Below, one piece after another: positions 51,859 to 60,841 of a DNA stretch of 64,000 nucleotides. The position numbers were made by a program, and so were the translations under genes. Within the stretch, counting starts at the first letter, position 1; every line of letters starts with the position of its first letter. The DNA lies in the NCBI GenBank assembly GCA_029432775.1, contig JAROAZ010000003.1:62001-126000 (forward strand). Reading direction: 5' to 3'. Source of the stretch: Pontiellaceae bacterium B12227. GTDB taxonomy: Bacteria > Verrucomicrobiota > Kiritimatiellia > Kiritimatiellales > Pontiellaceae. The notes below the pieces were generated by a model. That model saw nothing but the letters and a program-made list of their open reading frames with translations. It ran no database searches and was not told the DNA's origin.

Positions 51859-52854
51859 ATGAAAATTGCTTTTTTCAGCACGAAACCGTACGACCGTAAA
51901 TTCTTCGACCTTGCGAATAAAGATTTCGGACATGAAATCACCTATTACGAAGGAAAGCTTCGGCGGGAAACGCTTAAGCTGGCTGAAGGATATGATTGCG
52001 CCTGCGTTTTCGTAAATGATCAAGTGGACGCTTCTGTACTGATCGCCCTTGCGGCACAGGGAACGCGCCTGATTGCCTTGCGTTGCGCCGGGTTCAATAA
52101 TGTTGATATAATCAGCGCCAAAGAGCTGGGCATTAATGTGGTCCGTGTTCCGGCCTATTCCCCCTATGCGGTTGCAGAACATACCGTCGGTCTGATGCTC
52201 GCGCTGAACCGTAAAGTCTACTGGGCAAACTCCCGCGTGAAGGAAGGAAACTTTTCATTGGATGGATTGCTCGGTTTTGATATGCGGAATCGTACAGTCG
52301 GCTTAGTCGGCACCGGCAAGATCGGAGAATGTGTCGCCAGCATCCTCAATGGTTTCGGTTGCAACATCATTGCCTACGATAAATACCAGAACAAGGCCTG
52401 CCTGGAGATGGGGGTTAAATATGTTGAGCGGGATGAACTGTTTGCTCAATCGGACATTATCTCCCTCCATTGCCCGCTGTTTACAGAAACGCACCATCTG
52501 GTGAATCACGACTCCATTGCCAAAATGAAAAAAGGTGTAATGATCATTAATACCAGCCGGGGTGCTCTGATTGATTCCAAAGCCGCCATCGAAGGGCTGA
52601 AGTCACATAAAATCGGCTATCTCGGGATCGATGTGTATGAGGAAGAGGAAGAACTCTTCTTCGAAGATAAAACCTTTGAAATACGGACCGACGATGTCTT
52701 TGCCCGTTTGACCACGTTCCCGAATGTGGTGATTACCGGACACCAGGCCTACTTTACAGAAGAGGCCGTTGCGGCCATTGCCCAGACGACTCTGCAGAAT
52801 ATTACGGCCTATGAAAACGGTGAAGAGCTGGTTAATGCAGTCATGCCCGACTAG
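51859..52854 (+). CDS. D-2-hydroxyacid dehydrogenase (D-lactate dehydrogenase-like)
   Basis: 331 residues. The NAD-binding motif is GLVGTGKIGECVAS near 148-161, the catalytic Arg is in INTSRGALID, the Glu in GIDVYEEEEELFFED and the His in VITGHQAYFTEEA. These patterns match fermentative D-lactate dehydrogenase (LdhA) rather than phosphoglycerate dehydrogenase. It reduces pyruvate to D-lactate with NADH. It converges with the HNH gene, with a 4-base overlap. Confidence 0.9.
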   Translation: MKIAFFSTKPYDRKFFDLANKDFGHEITYYEGKLRRETLKLAEGYDCACVFVNDQVDASVLIALAAQGTRLIALRCAGFNNVDIISAKELGINVVRVPAYSPYAVAEHTVGLMLALNRKVYWANSRVKEGNFSLDGLLGFDMRNRTVGLVGTGKIGECVASILNGFGCNIIAYDKYQNKACLEMGVKYVERDELFAQSDIISLHCPLFTETHHLVNHDSIAKMKKGVMIINTSRGALIDSKAAIEGLKSHKIGYLGIDVYEEEEELFFEDKTFEIRTDDVFARLTTFPNVVITGHQAYFTEEAVAAIAQTTLQNITAYENGEELVNAVMPD

Positions 52855-53165
52855 CCGTCGTTCGGCGGCGGTTCCTCTTCAAGTTCCCGCATGATGAGCT
52901 CTGCGGGGGTGAGGAACTTCTTATCGTTGTTGCACTCCTTGCAGCATGGCACACAGTTGCTCTTGGTGCTCTTTCCGCCGCGCACCACGGGGAGTACATG
53001 ATCCATCGTGAGTTCCGAAGGTTCAAACTGTTCGCCGCAATAGTGGCAGATGCCTTTTGCGAGTTCTTGTTTCCACCAGTCGCTCTTGCGCATTTCTTTG
53101 GCTTTGGCCCGCTCCCGCTTGACGTGGGCCGGGTCTTTTTTTATTTCAATCCAGTCATCATTCAT
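52851..53165 (-). CDS. HNH endonuclease family protein
   Basis: 104 residues: CHYCGEQFEPSELTMDHVLPVVRGG and CVPCCKECNNDKKF give the HNH fold with two CxxC zinc pairs and the catalytic DHVLP. A basic N-terminal helix (HVKRERAKAKEMRKSDWW) suits DNA or RNA binding. Small stand-alone HNH proteins of this type are common and of unknown role. Confidence 0.88.
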   Translation of the reverse strand: MNDDWIEIKKDPAHVKRERAKAKEMRKSDWWKQELAKGICHYCGEQFEPSELTMDHVLPVVRGGKSTKSNCVPCCKECNNDKKFLTPAELIMRELEEEPPPNDG

Positions 53166-53172
53166 AATTCAT

Positions 53173-53187
53173 TTCCAAGGATTGGAA
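53173..53187. repeat. Iterated palindrome TTCCAAGGATTGGAA, intergenic copy
   Basis: Perfect copy just upstream of the HNH gene start, 35 bp before another copy at 53222-53236. Confidence 0.8.
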
Positions 53188-53221
53188 AATAAGTCCCGGC
53201 CTGCGCGGAAGCAACCCTAAC

Positions 53222-53236
53222 TTCCAATCATTGGAA
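53222..53236. repeat. Iterated palindrome TTCCAATCATTGGAA, intergenic copy
   Basis: Perfect copy in the divergent region between HNH and msrB, about 64 bp before the msrB start. Confidence 0.8.
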
Positions 53237-53299
53237 GAAACCTTGCTGGAAGGTTGAACGCATATTAGACTCTTTTGGTCTTTGATTCGGAGGTTGATC

Positions 53300-53803
53300 A
53301 TGAAAAATCAAATATGGATGGCATTAATAGGATCGGTCGTGCTGACGGCCTGTGCAAAAGAAGAGGTGAAGAACATGGATACGAATAAGGTGGTAAAGAC
53401 CGAGGCGGAGTGGAAAGAGCAACTGGATGACACGCAGTATCGTGTGACCCGCAAGAAGGGCACAGAACGGGCGTATACGGGCAAGTACTGGGATCATAAG
53501 GAACTGGGCATCTATTCCTGCGTCTGTTGCGGAACCGATCTTTTTCTTTCCGACACCAAGTTTGATTCCGGCTGCGGCTGGCCCAGCTATTTTAAACCCG
53601 TGGACGATAAGGTGATCACGGAGCATCGCGATACGACGGCGGGCATGATCCGCACGGAAGTGGTCTGTACCAAATGCGATGCCCATCTGGGCCATGTTTT
53701 CCCCGACGGTCCTCCGCCAACGGGACTGCGCTATTGCATTAACTCCGCATCCATAGATTTCCGAAAAAGCGACGAGCCTTCCACGTCCTCAGCCAAAGAA
53801 TAG
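53300..53803 (+). CDS. msrB: Peptide-methionine (R)-S-oxide reductase, lipoprotein form
   Basis: 167 residues from ATG 53300 (CGGAGG upstream). The signal peptide ends in the lipobox VLTAC, so it is lipid-anchored in the envelope. The MsrB domain follows: [46 protein letters not shown] and the catalytic Cys in LRYCINSAS. It reduces methionine-R-sulfoxide in exported proteins. The zinc CxxC pairs are intact. Confidence 0.93.
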   Translation: MKNQIWMALIGSVVLTACAKEEVKNMDTNKVVKTEAEWKEQLDDTQYRVTRKKGTERAYTGKYWDHKELGIYSCVCCGTDLFLSDTKFDSGCGWPSYFKPVDDKVITEHRDTTAGMIRTEVVCTKCDAHLGHVFPDGPPPTGLRYCINSASIDFRKSDEPSTSSAKE

Positions 53804-53859
53804 CTGTGATTCCAAGTCGGCGGCCGGTCGGAGAGGGGAGATAGCCATACAGTTCTTAC

Positions 53860-54960
53860 TTATTTCCCATCCAACGCGGCCTGCCACTTGATCCATAGCT
53901 TTTTCAATGCAGCCGGATCTTCCAGGCCCATGCCGCTGAGGGAGGTTTTATACAATCCTGAATCGTCATCGCTGAATCTTGGGTCCTTTTTGATGGTCTT
54001 CGAAGTGAGATCAATATTTTCGACTTCGGTTTTGTTTCCGAACACCACGTTTTTCCCGTCGACCGAAACCGATGGAGTCTTTCCCTTCTCAGCCGAGAAA
54101 CCAACGATGCCCTTTTCGTTTTCGACGATGATGTTGTCTTCAATGTCCAGTTTGGCGGTATCAATGATTGCCAGGCCCGCATAGGAGGAACGGGCGATGA
54201 CATTGTTTCCAATTTCCAGTTTGGAGTTGGCAAAGACGTTGATGCCGGTCGCGTTGTCGACGATCAGATTATTGCTGATTTCGCCGATGGCGGAGCGGCT
54301 GCCGATGTAAAATCCGCGGTTTTTATTGCGGATGATCAGATTGGAGTGAGCCTCAATTTCGCCGCCGGTGCACCGGACGGCATGGTAGCGTGAGCCCGTG
54401 ATGATGTTGCCCGTAAGCTCGACACTGGAACCGCTTCCAATGGTGATGCCGCAATGCCCGGGATTGAGCAGAATGCAGTCCCGGACTTCTCCTTCGGCCC
54501 CGTTCCAGTATTGAACCGTGTATTCAAATCCATCGAAGCGGCAGTTGCTGATGGCGACTTCCGATTTATCCTGTGCGGAAACAGCGCCGGGCGCAACGGT
54601 GCCATTACCGAGCGCTTCGAAGGTGCAGCCATTCAGTTCTGCTTCACCATTTCGAACAAACAAGGCATAGGGTGTGTCGCCCTTCTGCGGTTTGCTCTCG
54701 GTTTTCCACTGGATGGTGATGCCCTTGATGAAGACCGTCTTATAGGAATCTATCAGGATGGCCGGTTGGTTGGATTCCACTTTAAAAATCACGCCCTCGC
54801 CCTGGAGGGTAATGCCTTTCTTAATGAAAATCGATTTGCGGTAGGTTCCTTTTGGAACGGTAATCACGGAACCGGATTTTGCATCGTCAATGGCTTCCTG
54901 AATGTCGAATGCAGCGTATGAGGTCGTTGCGCATAGTAGTGCGAGCAGTATGGTTTTCAT
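53860..54960 (-). CDS. Secreted right-handed parallel beta-helix protein
   Basis: 366 residues. A signal peptide (MKTILLALLCATTSYA) leads to FDIQEAIDDAKSGSVITVPKGTY, the usual entry to a beta-helix. It continues with periodic NNLIV, NNVI, EDNIIVENEKG units (about 22 residues per coil). Similar proteins include periplasmic copper-binding NosD-like and pectate-lyase-like folds; no catalytic site can be named. The upstream symporter gene overlaps by 4 bases, so both are cotranscribed. Confidence 0.78.
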   Translation of the reverse strand: MKTILLALLCATTSYAAFDIQEAIDDAKSGSVITVPKGTYRKSIFIKKGITLQGEGVIFKVESNQPAILIDSYKTVFIKGITIQWKTESKPQKGDTPYALFVRNGEAELNGCTFEALGNGTVAPGAVSAQDKSEVAISNCRFDGFEYTVQYWNGAEGEVRDCILLNPGHCGITIGSGSSVELTGNIITGSRYHAVRCTGGEIEAHSNLIIRNKNRGFYIGSRSAIGEISNNLIVDNATGINVFANSKLEIGNNVIARSSYAGLAIIDTAKLDIEDNIIVENEKGIVGFSAEKGKTPSVSVDGKNVVFGNKTEVENIDLTSKTIKKDPRFSDDDSGLYKTSLSGMGLEDPAALKKLWIKWQAALDGK

Positions 54961-56384
54961 GATTTATTCTCCCTGGTTGTTTGAAACTCACCGTTCTTCA
55001 GCCGGTCCATATATTTCTTCGTTTCAGACGCGACGACTCCGGACAGCAGAATTAGTCCGATGAGATTGGGAATGGCCATGAGGGCATTTGAGATATCGGC
55101 CAGCGTCCAGATGACTCTCAGCCCTCCGACCGCGCCAACAGTGATGGCGCCGACAAAGAGCCACCGGTAGATCGGGATGGCTTTGGCTCCGAATAGATAT
55201 TCAGCGCAGCGGTCGCCATAATAGGACCAGCCGAGCATGGTGGAATAGGCGAAAAACATGAGGCCGATACCGACAAGATACTGCCCCCAGCCGAACAGTC
55301 CTTTCTGGAACGCATGGGCGGTCAGTGCTCCGCCGTTGTGCTCGCCCGTATTGGCTCCGGTCACAAGAATAACGAGTGCGGTCATGGTGCAGATAATAAG
55401 GGTGTCGATGAACGGGCCGAGCATGGCGACGGTCCCCTCGCGCACCGGCTCGTTGGTCTTTACGGCGGCATGGGCAATCGGTGCGGAACCCAGGCCGGAC
55501 TCATTGGAAAAGACGCCGCGGGCCACACCATAGCGAATCGTTTCGCCAAGAGCCCCGCCAACGGCGGCATGGGGGGTGAAGGCATATTCGAAGATGAGCG
55601 CAAAAGCCTGGGGAATGGCGGAGGCATGCAGAATGAGAATCGTTACCGCTCCGAGCACATAAAAGGTGCACATAAACGGAACAATCACGCCGGCTACGTT
55701 GGCAATTCGTTTAATACCGCCCAGAATAACAATCCCGGCGAGAAAGGAGAGCGAGAGTCCGGTGATCAGCCCCAGCCAGGAAATATGAAACCCTTCCCAG
55801 CAATCGAAACCGGATGAGCCTGCGGCTTCGGGCAGCAAATAGCTCAATCCGCCGACCACCGAGTTCGCCTGAACCATGTTGCCGATCCCGAAAGATGCCA
55901 CAACACCGAAGAAGGCAAACAGCCCGCCGAGAATAGCGCCGAGCTTCTTGTTCTTCAGCCCCTGTTTTAAGAAATACATCGGCCCGCCACTGGCTGAACC
56001 ATCTGCATGAATGACGCGATACTTCACGGCCAGCGTGCAGGAGGTGAATTTAGTGGCCATGCCGACCAGGGCCGTAATCCACATCCAGAAAACCGCGCCC
56101 GGTCCGCCGGCGGCAATCGCCGTGGCCACGCCGGCAATGTTGCCGGTTCCAATGGTGGCGGAGAGGGCGGTGGCCAGCGCTTTGAAGTGAGAAACGTCGC
56201 CTTCCTCATCGGGGTTATCGTATTTACCGAAGACGCAGGCAATGGCATGGCCGAGATGGCGGACCTGAATAAAGAGCAGGCGGGCGGTGAGATACAGCCC
56301 GGTTCCGACTAACAGTCCAATGGTGATCCAACTCTTCCACAAAAAAGAATCCAAGACTCCCAGCCACTCGTTAAATAACTCCAT
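54957..56384 (-). CDS. Sodium:alanine/glycine symporter (AGCS family)
   Basis: 475 residues with about eleven hydrophobic helices. Family signatures: LSATIGTGNIAGVATAIAAG near 75-95, GGPMYFLKQGL near 133, and GLGSAPIAHAAVKTNEPVREG near 290. It imports alanine or glycine with Na+, across the inner membrane. Start MELFNEWLGVLDSFLWK. It forms a two-gene operon with the beta-helix protein. Confidence 0.93.
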   Translation of the reverse strand: MELFNEWLGVLDSFLWKSWITIGLLVGTGLYLTARLLFIQVRHLGHAIACVFGKYDNPDEEGDVSHFKALATALSATIGTGNIAGVATAIAAGGPGAVFWMWITALVGMATKFTSCTLAVKYRVIHADGSASGGPMYFLKQGLKNKKLGAILGGLFAFFGVVASFGIGNMVQANSVVGGLSYLLPEAAGSSGFDCWEGFHISWLGLITGLSLSFLAGIVILGGIKRIANVAGVIVPFMCTFYVLGAVTILILHASAIPQAFALIFEYAFTPHAAVGGALGETIRYGVARGVFSNESGLGSAPIAHAAVKTNEPVREGTVAMLGPFIDTLIICTMTALVILVTGANTGEHNGGALTAHAFQKGLFGWGQYLVGIGLMFFAYSTMLGWSYYGDRCAEYLFGAKAIPIYRWLFVGAITVGAVGGLRVIWTLADISNALMAIPNLIGLILLSGVVASETKKYMDRLKNGEFQTTRENKS

Positions 56385-56451
56385 GAAAACCTCCGTTTGG
56401 ATAACCTACGGAGCAGGCGAGGGATTGGCAAGCCGGAGGAGCAAACGATAA

Positions 56452-56485
56452 TTGACTGAAAAAGAAAGACGGGTATTATCACAAA
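56452..56485 (+). promoter_or_regulatory. Strong candidate promoter giving a leaderless transcript
   Basis: TTGACT (56452-56457, five of six) and TATTAT (56474-56479, five of six) are 16 bp apart. The ATG of the downstream TPR gene begins six bases after the -10 box, where transcription itself should start, so the mRNA would have no leader. No ribosome site is present, which is consistent. Confidence 0.65.
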
Positions 56486-58465
56486 ATGATTATCAGGCTG
56501 ACATTAAGTATAATGTTGATTTGTTTAGTCCATGCATCAGCAGCTCTAACCTATGAGGAGCTGACTGAAGCCCTGAAAACGACGTCCGATAATAATACCC
56601 TGCATCGGCTTAGAGCCCAAACCGCCGAAGCCGGTATCCAACGCCTGGAAAATGAGGACCTCTCAGCAACAGCACGGAAAAAACTGAAGGCAGAGATACA
56701 CGCTCATTGCGCGGATGTTCAGCTGGGAACCATGGATCTGTGGTATGGAAGTTCCGTTGTATCGTGGGGACGTCTCATGCTTCTTGAGGGGAAATGGAAA
56801 GAAGTCCGGTCGGCTCTGCTGGATCAGGCGGAAGTGCTGCAGAACATAGAAAAGAATCTCGCAGCCAATACTATTCCGGTGTCATCCATCAGTCCCGTCG
56901 CCGGCTGCCGGTATATGTTGGGCGAAACCTATCGGCTGGAATATGAAGAGTTCCAAACACTGGAACCGGCCGCGCAGGCACTAAAGCACTTCTATAACGT
57001 CTACATTAAATATGGCGACAGCCCGTGGGGCGAAAAGGCGCAGGAGAAAGCGGAAGCCGCTCAGTGCTTTCTGGAAAACAACGGCAGGCAGGTGCGTATT
57101 GAACTCGGTCCGCATAAGGAAGCCTTTGTGGCCAACAAGTTTAAACTGGGCGTTCGGCTGATGACGGAAGAGCGGTATGCCGATGCGATCGGGCCCATCG
57201 AAACCGCCATCAACTATTTCCCCGAGACCGGAAAGTCCGTTGAGGCCCTACGCAATCTGGCGTTCTGTCATTTCAAGCTGGAGCAGGACGATCAGGCACG
57301 AATGGTTGCGGAATACCTTTGCGAGCGTTTTTCATCCGACACCAATGCGCCCGCCGCGCTGCTCGGATTAGGGCGAAAGGCCATCTCCGCCGGCTGCGAG
57401 GAATTCGGAGAGGGGTTGTTCACGCTCTACCTGCAAACCTTCCCCGAGCATGAGAACCGCTCCGGCATTTTATCCTATTTTGCCTGGAAGGCCTACAAAG
57501 CCGAGGACTGGGAAAGGGCTGCGCTTTTTTTCCAATCATTGGAAATCGTTCTCCGATCGAACGGGGCAACCGGCCCGGAGCTGCAGAAGGCGGTTTTCAT
57601 ACAGGCCACCCACCCGCTGAGTGCTGAAAAACTGGAAGCGTTCATGCTGGAATTCCCCGAGTCGGAATGGGCGGCGCCGGCACTCAATAAAAAAGCGCAG
57701 GCCCTGTTGGTGAAGGGCGACTTTGACGGCGCGTTCCAAACACTGGAAAAGCTGAAACGGAATTATCCGGACACATCGGTTTCCAAAAACGCGCTGGCCG
57801 GACTGATTGTGGCGGCGGTGGATGCCGCGCGGTTTGATATTGCCGAGCAGGTGCTCGAACACATGCTGGAAGATGAAGAATCCTACGGGCCGGATATTTA
57901 CCTTACCACCGGCGAAGGCTTGCTCTCGGCCAAACAATTTATACTGGCGGAAAAGGCATTCCTTGCCGTTCCTCAGAACGAGCGCGCGCTGTTCGGAACT
58001 GCTTCCTGCCGGTTCGGCCTGAATGATTTTGAGAGTAGCTTCCAGACCCTGGAAAAACTGTTGAATCAATTTCCGGGCATTGGAAAATTCTATGATGCCC
58101 GCCTGATGCAGGCGCGTTGTCTGGTTCAGCTGAACCGGATCGACGAAGCCTGCACGGCTTATGCCGAAGCTTCGAACGGGCAGGATTATGCGGTGAACTT
58201 CGAAATGGCAAACGTGCTCATTGAGCCGGAAGCCAGGCTTGCGGCCTATCAGCGGATAGCCCTGTTGGCCGATCCGGATATATCCGCCAACCGGCCGCTG
58301 ATTGCCGAGAGCATTGTGGCCAGTCTTCCGCTCGGCATCGAGCTGAAGAAATATGATCTGGTCCTGGCCGGCTGCGATCAGTTCGAAGCGCTCTTCCCGC
58401 AGCACGGGCAGCTTCCAACCATTGGAACTTTCCGTAAGGAGGCCGAACGTGCGCTGGCTCAGTAG
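56486..58465 (+). CDS. Secreted TPR-rich protein of the ExbBD operon
   Basis: 659 residues. A signal peptide (MIIRLTLSIMLICLVHASAA) is followed by helical TPR-like pairs throughout ([59 protein letters not shown]). It resembles periplasmic tetratricopeptide proteins that accompany Tol/ExbBD systems in PVC bacteria. It contains four perfect FQxLE palindromes (56951, 57530, 57734, 58040) plus LPTIG (58413). First gene of the operon with the promoter directly ahead; overlaps the next gene by 17 bases. Confidence 0.82.
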   Translation: MIIRLTLSIMLICLVHASAALTYEELTEALKTTSDNNTLHRLRAQTAEAGIQRLENEDLSATARKKLKAEIHAHCADVQLGTMDLWYGSSVVSWGRLMLLEGKWKEVRSALLDQAEVLQNIEKNLAANTIPVSSISPVAGCRYMLGETYRLEYEEFQTLEPAAQALKHFYNVYIKYGDSPWGEKAQEKAEAAQCFLENNGRQVRIELGPHKEAFVANKFKLGVRLMTEERYADAIGPIETAINYFPETGKSVEALRNLAFCHFKLEQDDQARMVAEYLCERFSSDTNAPAALLGLGRKAISAGCEEFGEGLFTLYLQTFPEHENRSGILSYFAWKAYKAEDWERAALFFQSLEIVLRSNGATGPELQKAVFIQATHPLSAEKLEAFMLEFPESEWAAPALNKKAQALLVKGDFDGAFQTLEKLKRNYPDTSVSKNALAGLIVAAVDAARFDIAEQVLEHMLEDEESYGPDIYLTTGEGLLSAKQFILAEKAFLAVPQNERALFGTASCRFGLNDFESSFQTLEKLLNQFPGIGKFYDARLMQARCLVQLNRIDEACTAYAEASNGQDYAVNFEMANVLIEPEARLAAYQRIALLADPDISANRPLIAESIVASLPLGIELKKYDLVLAGCDQFEALFPQHGQLPTIGTFRKEAERALAQ

Positions 58466-59114
58466 ATTTCTCATTCTATTGCTCGTTGCCTCGGTGGACG
58501 CCGCCTACGTGGTGAACAATGCGGGCCGGCAGATTAACGGGACCGGAATTTCTGCAAGCGAAGACGGGTCGGTTTCACTAACGACGGCCTCCGGACAAAC
58601 CATGACCTTCCGGAAGGGGCAGTATCGCTCCGCAGCGGCCGACCGACCGCCAGAGCTGAGCCGAGCAGAAAAGCTGTTGAAAGAGGGGCACGGAAAGCGG
58701 GCGGTTCCTCTGTTGAAACAGGTTAAGCAGGAATGCCGCTTCCTCGCATGGGATCAGCAGGCCATCCGGCTGCTGGCCGACTACTACTTTTCATCCGGCC
58801 GTTTTTCCGAGGCCGTTGCAGAGTTCCAATCCCTGGAAAATCAGGAGGAGCCGGCCGTTCAGCGCACACTTCGCGAGGCCATGATGCAAAGCGGCGATCT
58901 GGAAACTGTACTGCTGGTTTTGAATGAAGATATTGCAACCGGCTCCCGCGAGGCCGCCGCGCAGGCGTACTTAATGCGCGGCGAACTCAAGGCGGAAGCG
59001 GGCGACCTCGAAGGCGCGCGGCGTGACTGGCTCAAAGTCATCACCTTTTTCAAAGCACAGAAAGAACTCGCCGAACAGGCGGAACAAAAAAGATCTGAAG
59101 GAGAGAACATATGA
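58449..59114 (+). CDS. Secreted TPR-containing protein, second gene of the ExbBD operon
   Basis: 221 residues from GTG 58449, with AAGGAGG 7 bases upstream; the frame before it lacks a signal peptide. The signal peptide is V/MRWLSRFLILLLVASVDAA, then a beta-like segment (YVVNNAGRQINGTGISASED), and TPR-like helices (LLKEGHGKRAVPLLKQVKQ, FSEAVAEFQSLENQEE). Probably periplasmic and a partner of the large TPR protein upstream. Its TGA overlaps the ExbB ATG. Confidence 0.78.
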   Translation: MRWLSRFLILLLVASVDAAYVVNNAGRQINGTGISASEDGSVSLTTASGQTMTFRKGQYRSAAADRPPELSRAEKLLKEGHGKRAVPLLKQVKQECRFLAWDQQAIRLLADYYFSSGRFSEAVAEFQSLENQEEPAVQRTLREAMMQSGDLETVLLVLNEDIATGSREAAAQAYLMRGELKAEAGDLEGARRDWLKVITFFKAQKELAEQAEQKRSEGENI

Positions 59115-59866
59115 AATGGTTAATACTAATGATCATGGTTTCCGTGGCATTTCCATCTGTGGCGCAGGAGGCGGAGATTGTGAAAAGCGAGGCGGTACAG
59201 GCGGCGGAAACGGCCCCGGAAGAAGTCTCCGGCTTTATGGATGTGGTTAAGGGCGGCGGGGCTTTCGGGATCTTTCTGTGGTGCGGGCTGGCCGGCCTGT
59301 CGCTTGCGGCCTGTGCGCTGATTGTTGATTCAGTGCTGAATATCCGGATTTCCAGAATTATTCCAAAGACGCTGGTCTCGTTGGTCCGCGAAGCCATTGA
59401 AGACGGCAGCATGAAAAAAGCGGCGCAGCGGTGCAAGGATGTGCCGGGGCCCTATTCCAATATTCTGCTGGCCGGTTTTGAAAATGTGGAGGACGGCTTT
59501 GATACGGCCCAGGAAGCCATCGGCATTGCCGCCGATATGGAGAGCGAGAAAATGCTGCAGCGGGTGAACTATCTCAACGTGGTCGGCAACCTGGCCCCGA
59601 TGCTCGGGTTGCTCGGAACCGTGCAGGGGATGATCCTGGCCTTCGCCACCCTCGGTACCACTTCGGGCGCAGCCAAGAACGCACTGCTGGCCATCAATAT
59701 CTCACAGGCACTTTATACGACCGCCGCCGGACTCGTGATAGCCGTCCCGGCCATCGGTTCCTACTTCTTTTTCCGCAACCGCGCAGCCAAGGTTATCCTC
59801 ACCATGGAAAGCCTCACGATGGAAGTGATGAAAGGGTTGAAGAAGAAAGAGGAGCCGAAGGTCTGA
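59111..59866 (+). CDS. exbB: ExbB/TolQ/MotA family proton-channel subunit with signal peptide
   Basis: 251 residues. It starts with a cleavable signal (MKWLILMIMVSVAFPSVAQ), as in periplasmic-extended ExbB proteins, then three transmembrane helices (about 52-75, 152-180 and 190-215). The conserved LAPMLGLLGTVQGMILAF and ALYTTAAGLVIAVPAI line the channel. With ExbD it uses the proton motive force to move a TonB-like partner. ATGA overlap with the previous gene; GGAGAG ribosome site. Confidence 0.93.
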   Translation: MKWLILMIMVSVAFPSVAQEAEIVKSEAVQAAETAPEEVSGFMDVVKGGGAFGIFLWCGLAGLSLAACALIVDSVLNIRISRIIPKTLVSLVREAIEDGSMKKAAQRCKDVPGPYSNILLAGFENVEDGFDTAQEAIGIAADMESEKMLQRVNYLNVVGNLAPMLGLLGTVQGMILAFATLGTTSGAAKNALLAINISQALYTTAAGLVIAVPAIGSYFFFRNRAAKVILTMESLTMEVMKGLKKKEEPKV

Positions 59867-59931
59867 AGGTCGAAGGTCTGAAAATTCGGAGTAGCTGACT
59901 TTCGACTTTGGACCCTGCGACCTTTGACCGG
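59857..59931. repeat. GGTC-rich imperfect inverted repeat between exbB and exbD
   Basis: GGTCTGAAGGTCGAAGGTC at the left pairs imperfectly with GGACCCTGCGACCTTTGACC at the right. A related copy lies at 30281-30353. It begins in the exbB stop region and ends just before the exbD start, so it does not interrupt the operon. Confidence 0.5.
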
Positions 59932-59937
59932 TTTATC

Positions 59938-60372
59938 ATGAGAAGGAATTTACAGAAAGGCAGCGGTGGCGGCATCAATATGACGCCGATGATCGACGTT
60001 GTATTTCAGATGATCATCTTTTTCGTCTGTACCGCCCAACTGGAGCGGGAACAGTTTTCCGAATGGATCAATCTGCCCGACTCGCCAAACGCTCCCGAAA
60101 TGGCGCAGGAAAAAGATCCGCGCACCATCACCATTGAAGTCGATGAAAAAGGCAAGATCACGATTGGCCGCACCCCGCTCTCAATTTCCAAACTTCGGAA
60201 AGTCCTGACCAAGACCGTGGCCGACTACGGTGTCTACGGCCCGTCCATCCCGATCCAGATTCGGGGGGATGCAATGTCGCATCATTCCAATGTTCGGAAG
60301 GTCATGGATGTGTGCACAGAATCGGGGCTCTATAAGATTGCTTTCATAGCGGTAAAGGATTCAGTGGAATGA
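59938..60372 (+). CDS. exbD: ExbD/TolR family protein, first copy
   Basis: 144 residues from ATG 59938 (an earlier in-frame ATG at 59908 sits within the repeat). INMTPMIDVVFQMIIFFVC is the single membrane helix with the essential Asp; a periplasmic domain with TITIEVDEKGKITIGRTPLS follows. It pairs with ExbB for proton-driven transduction. The next ExbD starts within its stop codon (4-base overlap). Confidence 0.93.
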   Translation: MRRNLQKGSGGGINMTPMIDVVFQMIIFFVCTAQLEREQFSEWINLPDSPNAPEMAQEKDPRTITIEVDEKGKITIGRTPLSISKLRKVLTKTVADYGVYGPSIPIQIRGDAMSHHSNVRKVMDVCTESGLYKIAFIAVKDSVE

Positions 60373-60788
60373 GGAGAAAAGGCCAACAACGTTTCGCCCA
60401 CGATAACGACGAAATCGAGGTTTCAATGACGCCGATGATTGATGTCGTGTTCCAACTGCTGATCTATTTTCTGGTGACGTTCAGCACGGCGGATGTGTTG
60501 GCACATCTGGATATTTCGCGGCCGTCACCGGATGCGGTGCAGTCCAAGCAGACTCCACCGGCAGATATGATACGGGTGGCGGTGTTGAAAGATGGTTTTG
60601 CGATTAATGGCCGCAGTGTTTCTGGTGAACAACTCGATTCTCTGATGGGGCGGCTGGCTTCGGTCAGCACGAAGCAGACGGTGCTGGTGAACTGCGATGA
60701 TGCATCGCTGCATGGCCGCCTGATCAAAGTATTGGACATGTGCGCGTCACATGAGCTGACTCAAATTGCGGTGATGTCAGGAAAATAG
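60369..60788 (+). CDS. exbD: ExbD/TolR family protein, second copy
   Basis: 139 residues: VSMTPMIDVVFQLLIYFLVT carries the helix and Asp, then DMIRVAVLKDGFAINGRSVS and a conserved C-terminal ASHELTQIAVMSGK. Two different ExbD proteins per operon is a recurrent PVC arrangement and allows a heteromeric complex (inference). A GxxExxY cassette follows and separates it from the toroid-domain gene. Confidence 0.92.
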   Translation: MRRKGQQRFAHDNDEIEVSMTPMIDVVFQLLIYFLVTFSTADVLAHLDISRPSPDAVQSKQTPPADMIRVAVLKDGFAINGRSVSGEQLDSLMGRLASVSTKQTVLVNCDDASLHGRLIKVLDMCASHELTQIAVMSGK

Positions 60789-60793
60789 GGGTA

Positions 60794-60815
60794 GCCACAA
60801 AGAGGCACAGGAAGC
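60794..60815 (+). repeat. Left inverted repeat of the GxxExxY cassette
   Basis: GCCACAAAGAGGCACAGGAA followed by GC; its reverse complement matches 61271-61292 at 21 of 22 positions. It lies 6 bp after the exbD stop. Confidence 0.8.
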
Positions 60816-60841
60816 ACGAAGACTAACAACAGGAGGAAGGC

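Noticed and set aside
12124..53236. Intergenic TTCCA...TGGAA copies as transcription terminators
   Set aside because: Arms are only 5-7 bp, AT-containing, and none is followed by a T-tract.
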